Below are positions 9,033 through 24,800 of a stretch of DNA of 64,000 bases, one piece after another; the first letter of the stretch is position 1, and every line of letters starts with the position of its first letter. The stretch covers positions 186,001-250,000 of the forward strand of contig NZ_QZEZ01000003.1 of assembly GCF_003594885.1 (NCBI RefSeq), given 5' to 3'. The translations under genes and the position numbers were made by a program. The notes under the pieces were generated by a model. The model made no database searches and was not told the DNA's origin. It saw only the letters and a list, made by a program, of their open reading frames with translations. This DNA comes from Vallicoccus soli (lineage in GTDB: Bacteria > Actinomycetota > Actinomycetes > Motilibacterales > Motilibacteraceae).

Positions 9033-9614
9033 GTGACCACCACCACCTGCCCGCCGCCGACCACCGAGCACCCGCTGCTGCGCGCCGCGCGCGGCGACGC
9101 CGGGGCCTGGACCGAGCTGCACCGCCGCTACGACCGGCTCGTGCGCGGCGTCGCCCGCCGGCAGGGGCTCTGCCCGAGCGACGTCGACGAGGTGGCGCAG
9201 CGCACCTGGCTGCGCCTGCTGGAGCACGCCGCCGAGGTCCGCGACCCGCTGCGCCTGCCCGGCTGGGTGAGCACCACCGCGCGCCGCGAGGGGCTGGCCC
9301 TGCGGCACGAGCGGTGGCGCCAGCAGCCGGTCGCCGACGTGCCCGAGGTCGCGGCCCGCGACGACGCCGAGGACGCCCTCGACCGCCTCGAGCGGGAGCG
9401 TCGGGCCGGCGCCCTGCACGCCGCCGTCCGCCTGCTCCCGGCGCACCAGCGCCGCGTCGTGCGCGCGCTGCTCGCCCACCCCGACGCGTCGTACGTGGAG
9501 CTCGCGGCGCTGCTGGGCGTCCCCGTGGGCAGCGTGGGACCGACGCGCCAGCGCGCGCTGCGCCGGCTGCGGCTCCTGCTCGACCCGTCGCTCGCCGCGG
9601 CCGCCGCCGCGTGA
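9033..9614 (+). CDS. ECF-type RNA polymerase sigma factor
   Basis: 193 residues with sigma region 2 at about residues 10-80 (begins HPLLRAARGDAGAWTELHRRYDRLVRGVA; contains DVDEVAQRTWLRLLEH). Region 4 lies near residues 128-180 (LPAHQRRVVRALL ... YVELAALLGVPVGSVGPTRQRALRRLR). I chose the GTG at 9033 with GAGGGGGACCC just upstream. No anti-sigma gene with a transmembrane helix is adjacent, so the mode of control is unclear. The next genes on the same strand are a small acidic protein and a peptidoglycan-binding hydrolase, which may be in its regulon (inference). The C-terminus ends in an Ala run. Confidence 0.88.
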   Translation: MTTTTCPPPTTEHPLLRAARGDAGAWTELHRRYDRLVRGVARRQGLCPSDVDEVAQRTWLRLLEHAAEVRDPLRLPGWVSTTARREGLALRHERWRQQPVADVPEVAARDDAEDALDRLERERRAGALHAAVRLLPAHQRRVVRALLAHPDASYVELAALLGVPVGSVGPTRQRALRRLRLLLDPSLAAAAAA

Positions 9615-9732
9615 CGGGCGAGCGCTGTCCCGGCCGGTATCCCGCGCGGGGCCCGTCCCTCTCCCTGTGAGAGGTACCGGGGCCGCCGGGGCGCCGGCGG
9701 GGACTGCCCGACGAGCAGGAGGAGCGGTGACG

Positions 9733-9939
9733 ATGACGACGAGGACGGGGAACGCGCTGCGCGACACCGGGGACGTCGCGCACGTGCCGCCGGAGCTGCG
9801 GCGCGAGGTGGACGACCCCCTGGAGAACGGCCTGGGCCCGGACGGCCCGGAGGACGTGTCCGACGTGCCCGACGGCGACCCGGCCTGGGTCGACCCGGAG
9901 GGCGACGCGCAGCTCGACCCGGAGGAGGTGGCCCGATGA
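9733..9939 (+). CDS. Small acidic protein coupled to the following peptidoglycan hydrolase
   Basis: About 68 residues, very rich in Asp/Glu/Pro (for example DPAWVDPEGDAQLDPEE). I recognise no domain. AGGAGG at 9717-9722 can serve either the GTG at 9727 or the ATG at 9733; I give the ATG for its longer spacer. The stop codon overlaps the start of the next gene as ATGA (9936-9939), so the two are translationally coupled. The acidic composition would suit a cytoplasmic partner or a charge-masking chaperone of the downstream hydrolase, which is inference only. Confidence 0.6.
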   Translation: MTTRTGNALRDTGDVAHVPPELRREVDDPLENGLGPDGPEDVSDVPDGDPAWVDPEGDAQLDPEEVAR

Positions 9940-10622
9940 CGTTCGCGGCCTGGGAGCAGGCGACCACGTGCACCGGGGGCCCGACCCCCGGCGCGAAGGC
10001 GCTCATGGCGGGCGTGCTCGAGGCGTACGGCCCGCGCGGCGCGACGAACCTCGGCATCTACAACTGCCGCTCGGTCGCCGGCTCGTCGACGACGAGCTGC
10101 CACGGCGAGGGTCGCGCCTGCGACGTGGGCTTCCCCGTCGAGGGCGGGCGGGCCCACCCCGCCGGGCACGACCTCGTCCGCGCCCTGCTGCCCTTCGCCG
10201 GGCGGCTCGGGCTGCAGGCCCTCATCTGGGACCGGACCATCTGGTCGGCCCGCAGCCCGGGCGGGCGGCCGTACACCGGGGTCTCCCCCCACGTCGACCA
10301 CGTCCACGCGGAGCTCACCCGCGCGGGCGGCCGCGACCTCACGAGGAGCACGGTGCGGCAAGCGTTGTCCGGCACGGCGGCCCCGCTGGTGCCGACCCCC
10401 CGGACCGGCTCCGGGACGCAACGCCCGCGGCTGCGGCTGGGCAGCCGCGGGGCCGAGGTCGCCCTCGTGCAGCGCTTCCTCGGCGTCCGCGACGACGGGG
10501 TCTTCGGCGAGCGGACCCGGGCCGCGGTGCTGCGCTACCAGCGGGACCGGGGCCTCGAGGCCGACGGGGTCGTGGGCCCGCGCACCTGGGCGCGCATCGA
10601 CGCGGTGCTCGCGCCGGCCTGA
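9936..10622 (+). CDS. Peptidoglycan hydrolase: LAS-type metallopeptidase-like domain plus peptidoglycan-binding domain
   Basis: 228 residues. The N-terminal ~145 residues carry a likely zinc site of the M15/LAS type: CHGEGRACDVGFP gives an HxxxxxxD pattern and PHVDHVHAELT supplies a later H-x-x-H. Residues ~160-225 form a type-1 peptidoglycan-binding domain (LRLGSRGAEVALVQRFLGV ... DGVFGERTRAAVLRYQRDRGLEADG). There is no signal peptide, so export must be by another route or the enzyme is released by lysis; the layout resembles a phage-type endolysin. Start overlaps the previous stop (ATGA). Catalytic assignment is by motif only. I saw no holin or phage genes nearby. Confidence 0.72.
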   Translation: MTFAAWEQATTCTGGPTPGAKALMAGVLEAYGPRGATNLGIYNCRSVAGSSTTSCHGEGRACDVGFPVEGGRAHPAGHDLVRALLPFAGRLGLQALIWDRTIWSARSPGGRPYTGVSPHVDHVHAELTRAGGRDLTRSTVRQALSGTAAPLVPTPRTGSGTQRPRLRLGSRGAEVALVQRFLGVRDDGVFGERTRAAVLRYQRDRGLEADGVVGPRTWARIDAVLAPA

Positions 10623-10643
10623 GCCGGCAGGGGAGGACCGGCG

Positions 10644-17587
<6,944 letters not shown>

Positions 17588-17591
<4 letters not shown>

Positions 17592-19180
17592 GCCTGCTCC
17601 CGGGTCGTGTCGTTCGAGGTGGTGGCCGCCGCGAGGACCTCCTCCTGCGTCGTCGTGCGGCTGTCGAGGTCCGCGACGACGCGGCCCTCGTGCAGCACGA
17701 CGATGCGGTGGCAGGTCCCGAGGAGCTCGGGCAGCTCCGAGGAGGCCATGAGGACGCCGATGCCGCGCTCGGCGAGCTCGGCGAGGAGGCGGTAGATCTC
17801 GGCCTTCGCCCCGACGTCGACGCCGCGCGTGGGCTCGTCGAGCAGCAGGAGCCGCGGCTCCGTCATGAGCTGGCGCCCGAAGATGACCTTCTGCTGGTTG
17901 CCCCCGGACAGGGTGCCGACCGCGACGGACTGCGAGGCGGCCTTGAGCCGCAGGTGCTCGGCCATGCGCGCGACGCGGCGCCGCTCCTCGCCGGCCCGGA
18001 CGACGCCGCCGCGGCTGACCCGCCCGAGCGCGGCGATGGTCATGTTCGAGCGGACCGACTGCCCCAGCGCGAGGCCCGAGACCTTGCGGTCCTCGGTCAC
18101 GAGGGCCACGCCGCGGGCGATCGCGTCGCGCGGCCCGGCCGGCTCGAGCGGCTGCCCGTCGAGGGTCACGGTGCCCGTGCGGGTGCCCGCGGGCCCCGTG
18201 CCGAAGAGCGTCTCGAGCAGCTCCGTGCGCCCGGACCCCATGAGCCCCGCCAGCCCGACGACCTCACCGGCGCGCACGACGAGGGAGACGTCCTGCGGCT
18301 CGCGGCGGCCCTGCTCGGGGCGGCGAGGGGTGACCGTCAGGCGGTCCACGACGAGCAGCGGCTCCCCCGGCTCGGTCCCGGTCGAGGGGAAGAGCTGCTC
18401 CATCCGCTGCCCGACCATGAGCTGGATCAGCGTGCCGGCGGGCGTCGTCGGCACGTCGACGGTGCCGACCACGGTGCCGTCGCGCATGACCGTCGCGCGG
18501 TCGGCGATCTCCGCGAGCTCCTCGAGCCGGTGGGAGATGTAGATGACGCTGACGCCGCGCCGCTTCAGGTCGCGCACCACGTCGAAGAGGCGACGCACCT
18601 CGGCGTCGGCCAGTGCCGAGGTGGGCTCGTCCATGATGAGGATGCGGGCGTCGAGCGAGAGCGCCTTGGCGATCTCGACGAGCTGCTGCTCCCCCACCCG
18701 CAGCGAGGAGATGCGCCGGCCCGGCTGCAGGTCCACGCCCGCCGCCGCGAGGAGCCCCCGCGCGTCCCGCGCCATGCGCCGCCGGTCGCAGGTGCCCCAC
18801 CGGGTGCGCGGCTCGCGCCCCAGGAAGAGGTTCTCGGCCACGGTCATCTCGGGCACCAGGTCGAGCTCCTGGTGGATCGTCGCCACGCCCGCCGCCTGCG
18901 CCTCGGCGGGGCTGCGGAAGGACACCGGGCGCCCGTCGATGCTCACCTCGCCGCCGTAGTCGACGTACACCCCCGACAGGATGTTCACCAGGGTGGACTT
19001 GCCGGCGCCGTTCTGGCCGAGCAGGGCGTGGACCTCGCCGCGGCGGACCTCCAGGTGGGCGTCGCGCAGCGCGTGCACCCCGCCGAACGACTTCGAGACG
19101 CCGTGCATCCGCAGCAGGGCGCCGACGTCGCCGGCGGACTCCTCGTGCCGGGCCCCGGCGGCCGCCGCGTCGATGCTCAC
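17588..19180 (-). CDS. Rbs-type ABC importer double ATPase
   Basis: 530 residues, typical RbsA/AraG/XylG size, with two fused ABC domains. Domain 1 has Walker A LLGQNGAGKSTL, signature SSLRVGEQQLVEIAKAL and Walker B ILIMDEPTSAL. Domain 2 has the degenerate first loop GLAGLMGSGRTELLE typical of this family, signature GTLSGGNQQKVIFGRQL and Walker B LLLLDEPTRGVDVG. I chose the GTG at 19180 with GAGGAGG just upstream. It is the first gene of the sugar operon, and a candidate LacI operator lies 20 bases upstream of its start. Substrate specificity cannot be read from the ATPase. Confidence 0.94.
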
Positions 19181-19199
19181 ACCCGCCTCCTCGTCCTTG

Positions 19200-19213
19200 A
19201 GAAATCGATTGCT
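19200..19213 (-). promoter_or_regulatory. Candidate LacI operator of the importer operon
   Basis: Read on the minus strand (the direction of the importer operon) the sequence is AGCAATCGATTTCT, centred on the palindrome AATCGATT, 20 bases before the ATPase start. The identical 14-mer occurs in the same orientation relative to transcription at 20337-20350 in front of the isomerase gene. It stands out as an A/T-rich stretch in very GC-rich DNA. A LacI-family gene lies between the two copies. Confidence 0.7.
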
Positions 19214-19275
19214 CGGGAACTTAGGTCGGCGCCGCGCGGGCGTCAAGGGGTTCGGGCGAGCGGTCCGGGCCGGCC

Positions 19276-20280
19276 TCAGGCAGGGCGGCGCAGGCTGCTC
19301 TCGCGCACCACCAGGCGGGCGGGCAGGACCTCCTCGCGCGCGGGGCCGCCGAGCGTGCCGGCGAGCCGGTCGCGCAGGACCCGCGCCGCCGCCGCGCCGA
19401 TCTCGTACGACGGCTGCGCGATGCCCGTGAGCGGCGGGTCGACGAGCTCGGCCCACGGCGGGTCGTCGAAGGCCACGACCCCCAGGTCGCGCCCGGGCCG
19501 CACCCCCCGCGCCCGCAGCTCGGCGAGGACACCCACGGCCATCTGGTTGTTGGCGACGAAGATCGCGTCGGGCGGCGCTGCGGCGTCGAGCAGCGACGCC
19601 GCAGCGGCCCGTCCGCCCTCGGCCTTGAACGTGCTGTGGCGCACGACGCCGCGCGGCCTCCCCCCTCCGCGGGTCGGGGGCAGCGCGTCGCAGTAGCCGC
19701 GCAGGCGCTCGTCCGCCGTCGCGGCGCCCTTGGGCCCGGTGATGCAGGCGACCCGGCGCCAGCCCTGCGCCAGCAGGTGCTCGGTGGCCTCGCGGGCGGA
19801 GGAGCGCGAGTCGACCACCACGCTGTCCAGCTGGCCGTCCATCGTCCGGTCGACCGCCACGACGGGGATGCCCCGGTCGCGGATCCGGCTCACGTCGGTC
19901 GCGTGGCTCGTGGGCGAGATGATGACGCCCGCGGCCTGCTCCTGGTCCGCCACGCCGATGTAGCGCTGCTCCTTGACCAGGTCCTCGTCGGTGTTGCAGA
20001 GCACGAGCGAGTAGCCCGCAGCGGCGGCGACGTCCTCGACGCCGCGCGCCATCCGGGTGAAGAACGGGTTCTCGACGTCGCTGATGACGAGGACCCAGAT
20101 CGCCGTCCGCTGCCGGCGGAGGTTCCGCGCCACGGCGTTCGGGCGGTAGCCGAGCTCCTCGGCCGCCTGCCGCGCGCGCCGCACGAGCTCGGGGTCCACC
20201 CGGCCGACGCTGTTGAGCGCCCGCGAGACCGTGGCGGCACTGACGCCCGCCCGCCGGGCCACGTCCTGGATCGTCGCCAC
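19276..20280 (-). CDS. LacI-family transcriptional regulator of the sugar locus
   Basis: 334 residues. N-terminal LacI helix-turn-helix (VATIQDVARRAGVSAATVSRALN) with hinge helix PNAVARNLRRQ, then a periplasmic-binding-like ligand domain (VISDVENPFFTRMARGVEDVA, DAIFVANNQMAVGVLAEL). I prefer the GTG at 20280 because the sequence upstream (GGAGGTGCGGG) is a good ribosome-binding site; an ATG at 20295 would lie over it. The gene sits between the importer operon and the divergent isomerase/GH116 pair. Both flanking promoters carry the same 14-bp site, so it most likely represses both until an imported sugar or its derivative binds. Confidence 0.92.
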   Translation of the reverse strand: MATIQDVARRAGVSAATVSRALNSVGRVDPELVRRARQAAEELGYRPNAVARNLRRQRTAIWVLVISDVENPFFTRMARGVEDVAAAAGYSLVLCNTDEDLVKEQRYIGVADQEQAAGVIISPTSHATDVSRIRDRGIPVVAVDRTMDGQLDSVVVDSRSSAREATEHLLAQGWRRVACITGPKGAATADERLRGYCDALPPTRGGGRPRGVVRHSTFKAEGGRAAAASLLDAAAPPDAIFVANNQMAVGVLAELRARGVRPGRDLGVVAFDDPPWAELVDPPLTGIAQPSYEIGAAAARVLRDRLAGTLGGPAREEVLPARLVVRESSLRRPA

Positions 20281-20336
20281 CCCGCACCTCCGCACGGGCG
20301 CACCCTTGACGCCCCTGGCGGGTGATCCTAGCCTGC

Positions 20337-20350
20337 AGCAATCGATTTCT
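20337..20350 (+). promoter_or_regulatory. Candidate LacI operator of the isomerase/GH116 operon
   Basis: AGCAATCGATTTCT, an exact copy of the site at 19200-19213 in the same orientation relative to the downstream gene, lies 43 bases before the isomerase start and 57 bases upstream of the LacI start. It could therefore control the isomerase operon and also the regulator's own gene. Confidence 0.7.
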
Positions 20351-20393
20351 GGCGCCGCTCCACCGAGTGCGGCACGACAGACCGGGAGGCGCG

Positions 20394-21809
20394 ATGGCGC
20401 GCATCGGCATCCTCAGCATGTCCGACGGACGGGACTACGTTCAGCGGGACATCGCGGACTTCATCCGGACCAACGAGGACCGCCTGGCCGCCGCGCTGCA
20501 GGCGGCCGGTCACGACGTCGTGCGCGCCGAGGGGCCGCTCGACTCGAACACCGGGGCGGTCCGCATGGCCCGCGAGGTGGCGGCCCAGGGCGTGGACCTC
20601 ACGGTCTTCCACTACTGCGTCTGGGCGTTCCCCCACTTCACCATGCTGGCGGCCGGCGAGACCCGCTCGCCCCTGCTCCTGCTCTCCAACATCGACCCCG
20701 TGCAGCCGGGCATGGTCGGCATGCTCGCCGGCGGCGGGGCGCTCGACCAGGTCGGGCGGGTCCACGACCGGCTCTGGGGCGAGCCCGACGAGGCCCTCGT
20801 GGCGCAGATCGCGAGCCGCGCCCGGGCGGCGTCCGCGGTGTCGCGCCTGCGCGGCTCCACCTTCGGGCGGATCGGCGGGCGGCCCATGGGCATGAACACC
20901 GCGGTGTCCGCGACGGACCAGTGGCAGAAGCTCTTCGGCATCGACGTCGAGGAGATCGACCAGTGGGAGGTCGTGCGCCGCAGCGAGCTCGTCGACGCGG
21001 CCGAGGCCGCGGCCGGGCGCGAGTGGCTGGAGAAGAACGCGGCCGGCGTGCACTACGACGGCGACCGGCTCACCCCCGAGCTCCTCGAGCGGCAGCTGCG
21101 GTCGTACCTCGCGGTGCAGGACCTCGTCCGCGAGTGGAACCTGGACTTCTCCGGCATCAAGGGCCAGCCCGAGCTCACCGGGCACTTCGCGACGATGGAC
21201 GTCGCCGAGGCGCTGCTCAACGACCCGTACGACTGGAACGGGCCGAAGGAGACCCACGTCTGCGCCACCGAGTCCGACATGGACGCCGCGCTGACGATGC
21301 AGGTGATGAAGCACGTGACCGGCGGGCTGCCCGTGCTGTTCGCCGACGTGCGGCACTACCACACCGACCTCGACGTCTGGGACCTGTGCAACTCCGGCCA
21401 GCACGCCACCTGGTACGCGGCGCGCAGCGACGACCCGACGGAGAACCTGTCGAAGGTGCACCTCTACCCGGAGGTCTTCTTCTTCCCGGCCGGTGGCGCG
21501 TCGGTGCACCACCTCGCCGCCCCCGGCGAGATGACCCTCGCCCGGTTCACGCGCAAGGAGGGGCGCTACCGGCTGCACCTCATGAAGGGCGCGTTCGAGA
21601 CGTACGACGACGAGACCAACGAGCGCCTCATGCGGATGTCCACCTACGAGTGGCCGCACGCCTTCGCCCGGCTCGACGCCGAGGGCGGTGACTTCCTGTC
21701 GCGCTTCGGCGCCAACCACATCCACGCGGTGCCCGGGGACGTCACCGCCGAGCTGCGCGCCGTCGCGCGCATGCTCGACGTGGAGCTCGACGAGTTCACG
21801 CGGGGCTGA
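20394..21809 (+). CDS. L-fucose/arabinose isomerase-family protein
   Basis: 471 residues of the FucI/AraA-like sugar isomerase superfamily. Recognisable regions are the N-terminal Rossmann-like part (RIGILSMSDGRDYV) and the metal-site region around KGQPELTGHF ... CATESDMDAALTMQVMKH, then FADVRHYH. Glu and Asp of TESDMD are likely metal ligands. FucI enzymes are known to act also on D-arabinose. I chose the ATG at 20394, preceded by GGGAGG; an upstream in-frame start would overlap the operator. The GH116 gene follows after 2 bases. Expected role: conversion of the imported aldose to the ketose for the FGGY kinase. The sugar is unknown; D-arabinose to D-ribulose fits the family and the GH172 partner but is inference. 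Confidence 0.8.
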   Translation: MARIGILSMSDGRDYVQRDIADFIRTNEDRLAAALQAAGHDVVRAEGPLDSNTGAVRMAREVAAQGVDLTVFHYCVWAFPHFTMLAAGETRSPLLLLSNIDPVQPGMVGMLAGGGALDQVGRVHDRLWGEPDEALVAQIASRARAASAVSRLRGSTFGRIGGRPMGMNTAVSATDQWQKLFGIDVEEIDQWEVVRRSELVDAAEAAAGREWLEKNAAGVHYDGDRLTPELLERQLRSYLAVQDLVREWNLDFSGIKGQPELTGHFATMDVAEALLNDPYDWNGPKETHVCATESDMDAALTMQVMKHVTGGLPVLFADVRHYHTDLDVWDLCNSGQHATWYAARSDDPTENLSKVHLYPEVFFFPAGGASVHHLAAPGEMTLARFTRKEGRYRLHLMKGAFETYDDETNERLMRMSTYEWPHAFARLDAEGGDFLSRFGANHIHAVPGDVTAELRAVARMLDVELDEFTRG

Positions 21810-21811
21810 CG

Positions 21812-24800
21812 GTGGACACCGGGACCGTGGCGGGGACGACGAGCCCCGCCGGTACGGGGTGCTGCGGCGGCGGGGCCTGCGCGCCCGGGCCCGAGGTCGT
21901 CGGGCTCAGCCGGCGCGGCTTCCTCGGGGTCGCCGCGGGGGCGGTCGCCGCCCTCGGCCTCCCCCCCGACGGGGCCGTCGCGGTGCCGCCGGACAAGGGG
22001 CTCGACCGCGCGGCGCTCGACGGCCTCGCGGAGCGGGGGCGCCCCACCGAGTACGCCGGCGCGGCGCTGCGCCGGATCGGGATGCCGGTGGGCGGCGCCT
22101 GCGCGGGGCAGGTCTACCTCTCCGGCGACGGGCGGCTCTGGCTGTGGGACGTCTTCAACCCCGCCGGCTCCCCGTACGGCGGCGCGGACTGGCAGGGCGT
22201 CCACTACGCGCAGCCGCTCACCGTGTCCTCGCCCTTCCGCACCGGGTTCGCCGTCCGGTGGGGGCACGGCGCGGGCACCACCACCCGCACGCTCGACGAC
22301 GAGGGCTTCCGCGACGTCCGCTTCCGGGCCCGCTACCCGGTCGGCACGACGACCTTCCGCGACGCCGACGCGCCGCTGGAGGTGCGGCTCGACGCGTTCT
22401 CGCCGTTCGTCCCGACCGAGGTCGAGGACTCGTCGCTGCCGGCGACCGTCCTCGAGTACACCGTGCGCAACACCTCGGGCCGGCGCCTGCGGGTGGAGCT
22501 GGCGGGCCTGGCCGAGAACCCGGTCGGGCTGCAGAGCAGGACCCGCCAGCCCCTGCTGCTGCGCTCGGAGCCGCAGGACCTGCCGGTCGGCCGGGCCGTC
22601 GTCCACCGGGCCGCCGAGGACACGCCGTCGGGTCGACCGGACATCGTCGTGGAGGACTGGGAGCGCGAGGGCTGGGGCGGCTGGACGGTCGAGGGCACCG
22701 CGTTCGGGGACGGGCCGGTGCGCCTCGACCAGGTCCCGGGCTACATGACCCGCGAGGGCTCGCTGGGCGTCACCGGCAGCCGCTTCGTCACCTCGCACCA
22801 CTTCCGCGCGGGAGGCGGCATCCCGGAGGCCGACGCGCACCGGGGGCGCCTCACCAGCCCGCCCTTCGCCGTCGAGCGCAGCGCGCTCCTCGTCCGGGTC
22901 GGCGGCGGCCCCCACCCGGGGCGCACCTGCGTCGAGGTGCTCGTGGACGGCGAGGTCGTCGCGAGCGCCACCGGCGCGGCGAGCGAGGTCATGCGCCTGC
23001 AGCGGCTCGACCTGTCGGCGTACGAGGGCCGCACCGCCGTCGTCCGGGTCGTCGACGACGCCGAGGGCGACTGGGCGCACGTCAACGTCGACCGGATCGT
23101 CCTGACCGACCGACCGCCGGCCCGGCCGGACGTCGTCTTCGAGGAGTGGGACGGCGCCGGCTTCGGCGCCTGGACCGTGAGCGGCACCGCGTTCGGCGCC
23201 GGGCCGGTCACCGAGGCGGAGACCCCGGACTACTTCCGGCGCAGCGGCCCGCTCGGGGTCAGCGGCCGGTTCGTGACCTCGCACCACTGGCGGGCCGGCG
23301 GTGACGCGGCCGCCGCCGACGCCGAGACCGGCCGGCTCACCAGCCCCGACTTCGTCGTGGAGCGGCGCTACGTGGCCGTGCGCATCGGTGGCGGGGCCGG
23401 CGCGGGCACCCGGGTGGACGTCGTGGTCGACGGCGCGGTGGTGGCGACGGCTCGGGGCCGCGACGCCGAGACCCTGCTCGCCACCGGGCTGGACGTCGGT
23501 GCGCACGAGGGTGCGACGGCCCGCCTCGAGGTCGTCGACGAGGCGACGGGGGGCTGGGGGCACGTCAACGTGGACCGCATCTGGTTCACCGACGAGCCGG
23601 TCGACCCGCGCCCGTTGGAGGAGCTGCCGGACGTCGGGTCGTTCGCCCTCGCGGCGCTGCACCCGGCCGCCCGCTGCACCGCCTCGCTGGCCGAGTGGGA
23701 CGACCCCGCCGGCTGGTTCGACGGGGCGGCCGGACCGACCGAGGCGCGGGGTGCGCGGGCGCGACCGGCCGGGGCGGTCGTCGTACCGCTGGACCTGGCA
23801 CCCGGCGCGTCGGCGACGGTGCGCTTCGCGCTGGCGTGGCACTTCCCGGTCGTGGCCCGCTCGATGTTCTCCGCGCTGGAGGGTGCGGCAGGGCTGCGCA
23901 GGCACTACGGCGAGGCGTACGAGGACGCGGCGGCGGTGGCCCGGCACCTCGCGACCGAGGGCGGGCGGCTGTCGGCCGCGACGCACCTCTTCTCGCGGAC
24001 CTGGTACGACGACTCCACGTTCCCGCACTGGTTCCTCGAGCGCACGCTCATCAACGCCTCCACCCTCGCGACGGGTACCTGCTACCGGTTCCAGGACGGG
24101 CGCTTCTACGCCTGGGAGGGCATCTACTGCTGCGAGGGCACGTGCACCCACGTGTGGAACTACGCGCAGTCCGTGGCGCGGCTCTTCCCCGGGCTGGAGC
24201 GCGACACCCGTGAGCGCGTCGACCTCGGCATCGCGTTCCACGAGGACACGGGCGCGATCGACTACCGCGGCGAGTTCGCCCGGCACGTCGCCCACGACGG
24301 CCAGTGCGGCAACGTGCTGAGGACCTACCGCGAGCACCAGATGGCGCCCGACGACGCGTTCCTGCGGCGGGTCTGGCCCCGGGTGCGCAAGGCCACCGAG
24401 CACCTCGTCGCGCACGACGGCGAGCCGGACGGGATCCTGGAGCGCGAGCAGTACAACACCCTCGACGCCACCTGGTACGGCGAGATCCCCTGGATCAGCG
24501 GCCTCTACGTCGCCGCGCTGCGGGCGGCGGCGGAGATGGCCGACGACGTCGGGGACCGGGCCTTCGCGACCCGGTGCCGCGACCTCGCCGACCGCGGCTC
24601 CCGCCACCTCGACGCGGCGCTGTGGAACGCGCGCTACGGCTACTACGAGCAGCACCTCGACCCCGAGCACGCCGACGCGATCAACGCGAACCGCGGCTGC
24701 CACCTGGACCAGCTCTTCGGCCAGAGCTACGCCTGGCAGCTCGGGCTGCCACGGGTCTTCGACGCGGCCAAGACGCGGACAGCGCTTGCCAGCTTGTACC

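Noticed and set aside
8791-9783. N-terminal extension of the LAL regulator frame
   Set aside because: The frame stays open upstream of the GTG at 8790 but runs over the sigma-factor gene and has no similarity to LAL proteins.
9936-10622. Prophage endolysin
   Set aside because: The domain layout fits, but no holin, terminase, tail or integrase gene is visible nearby.
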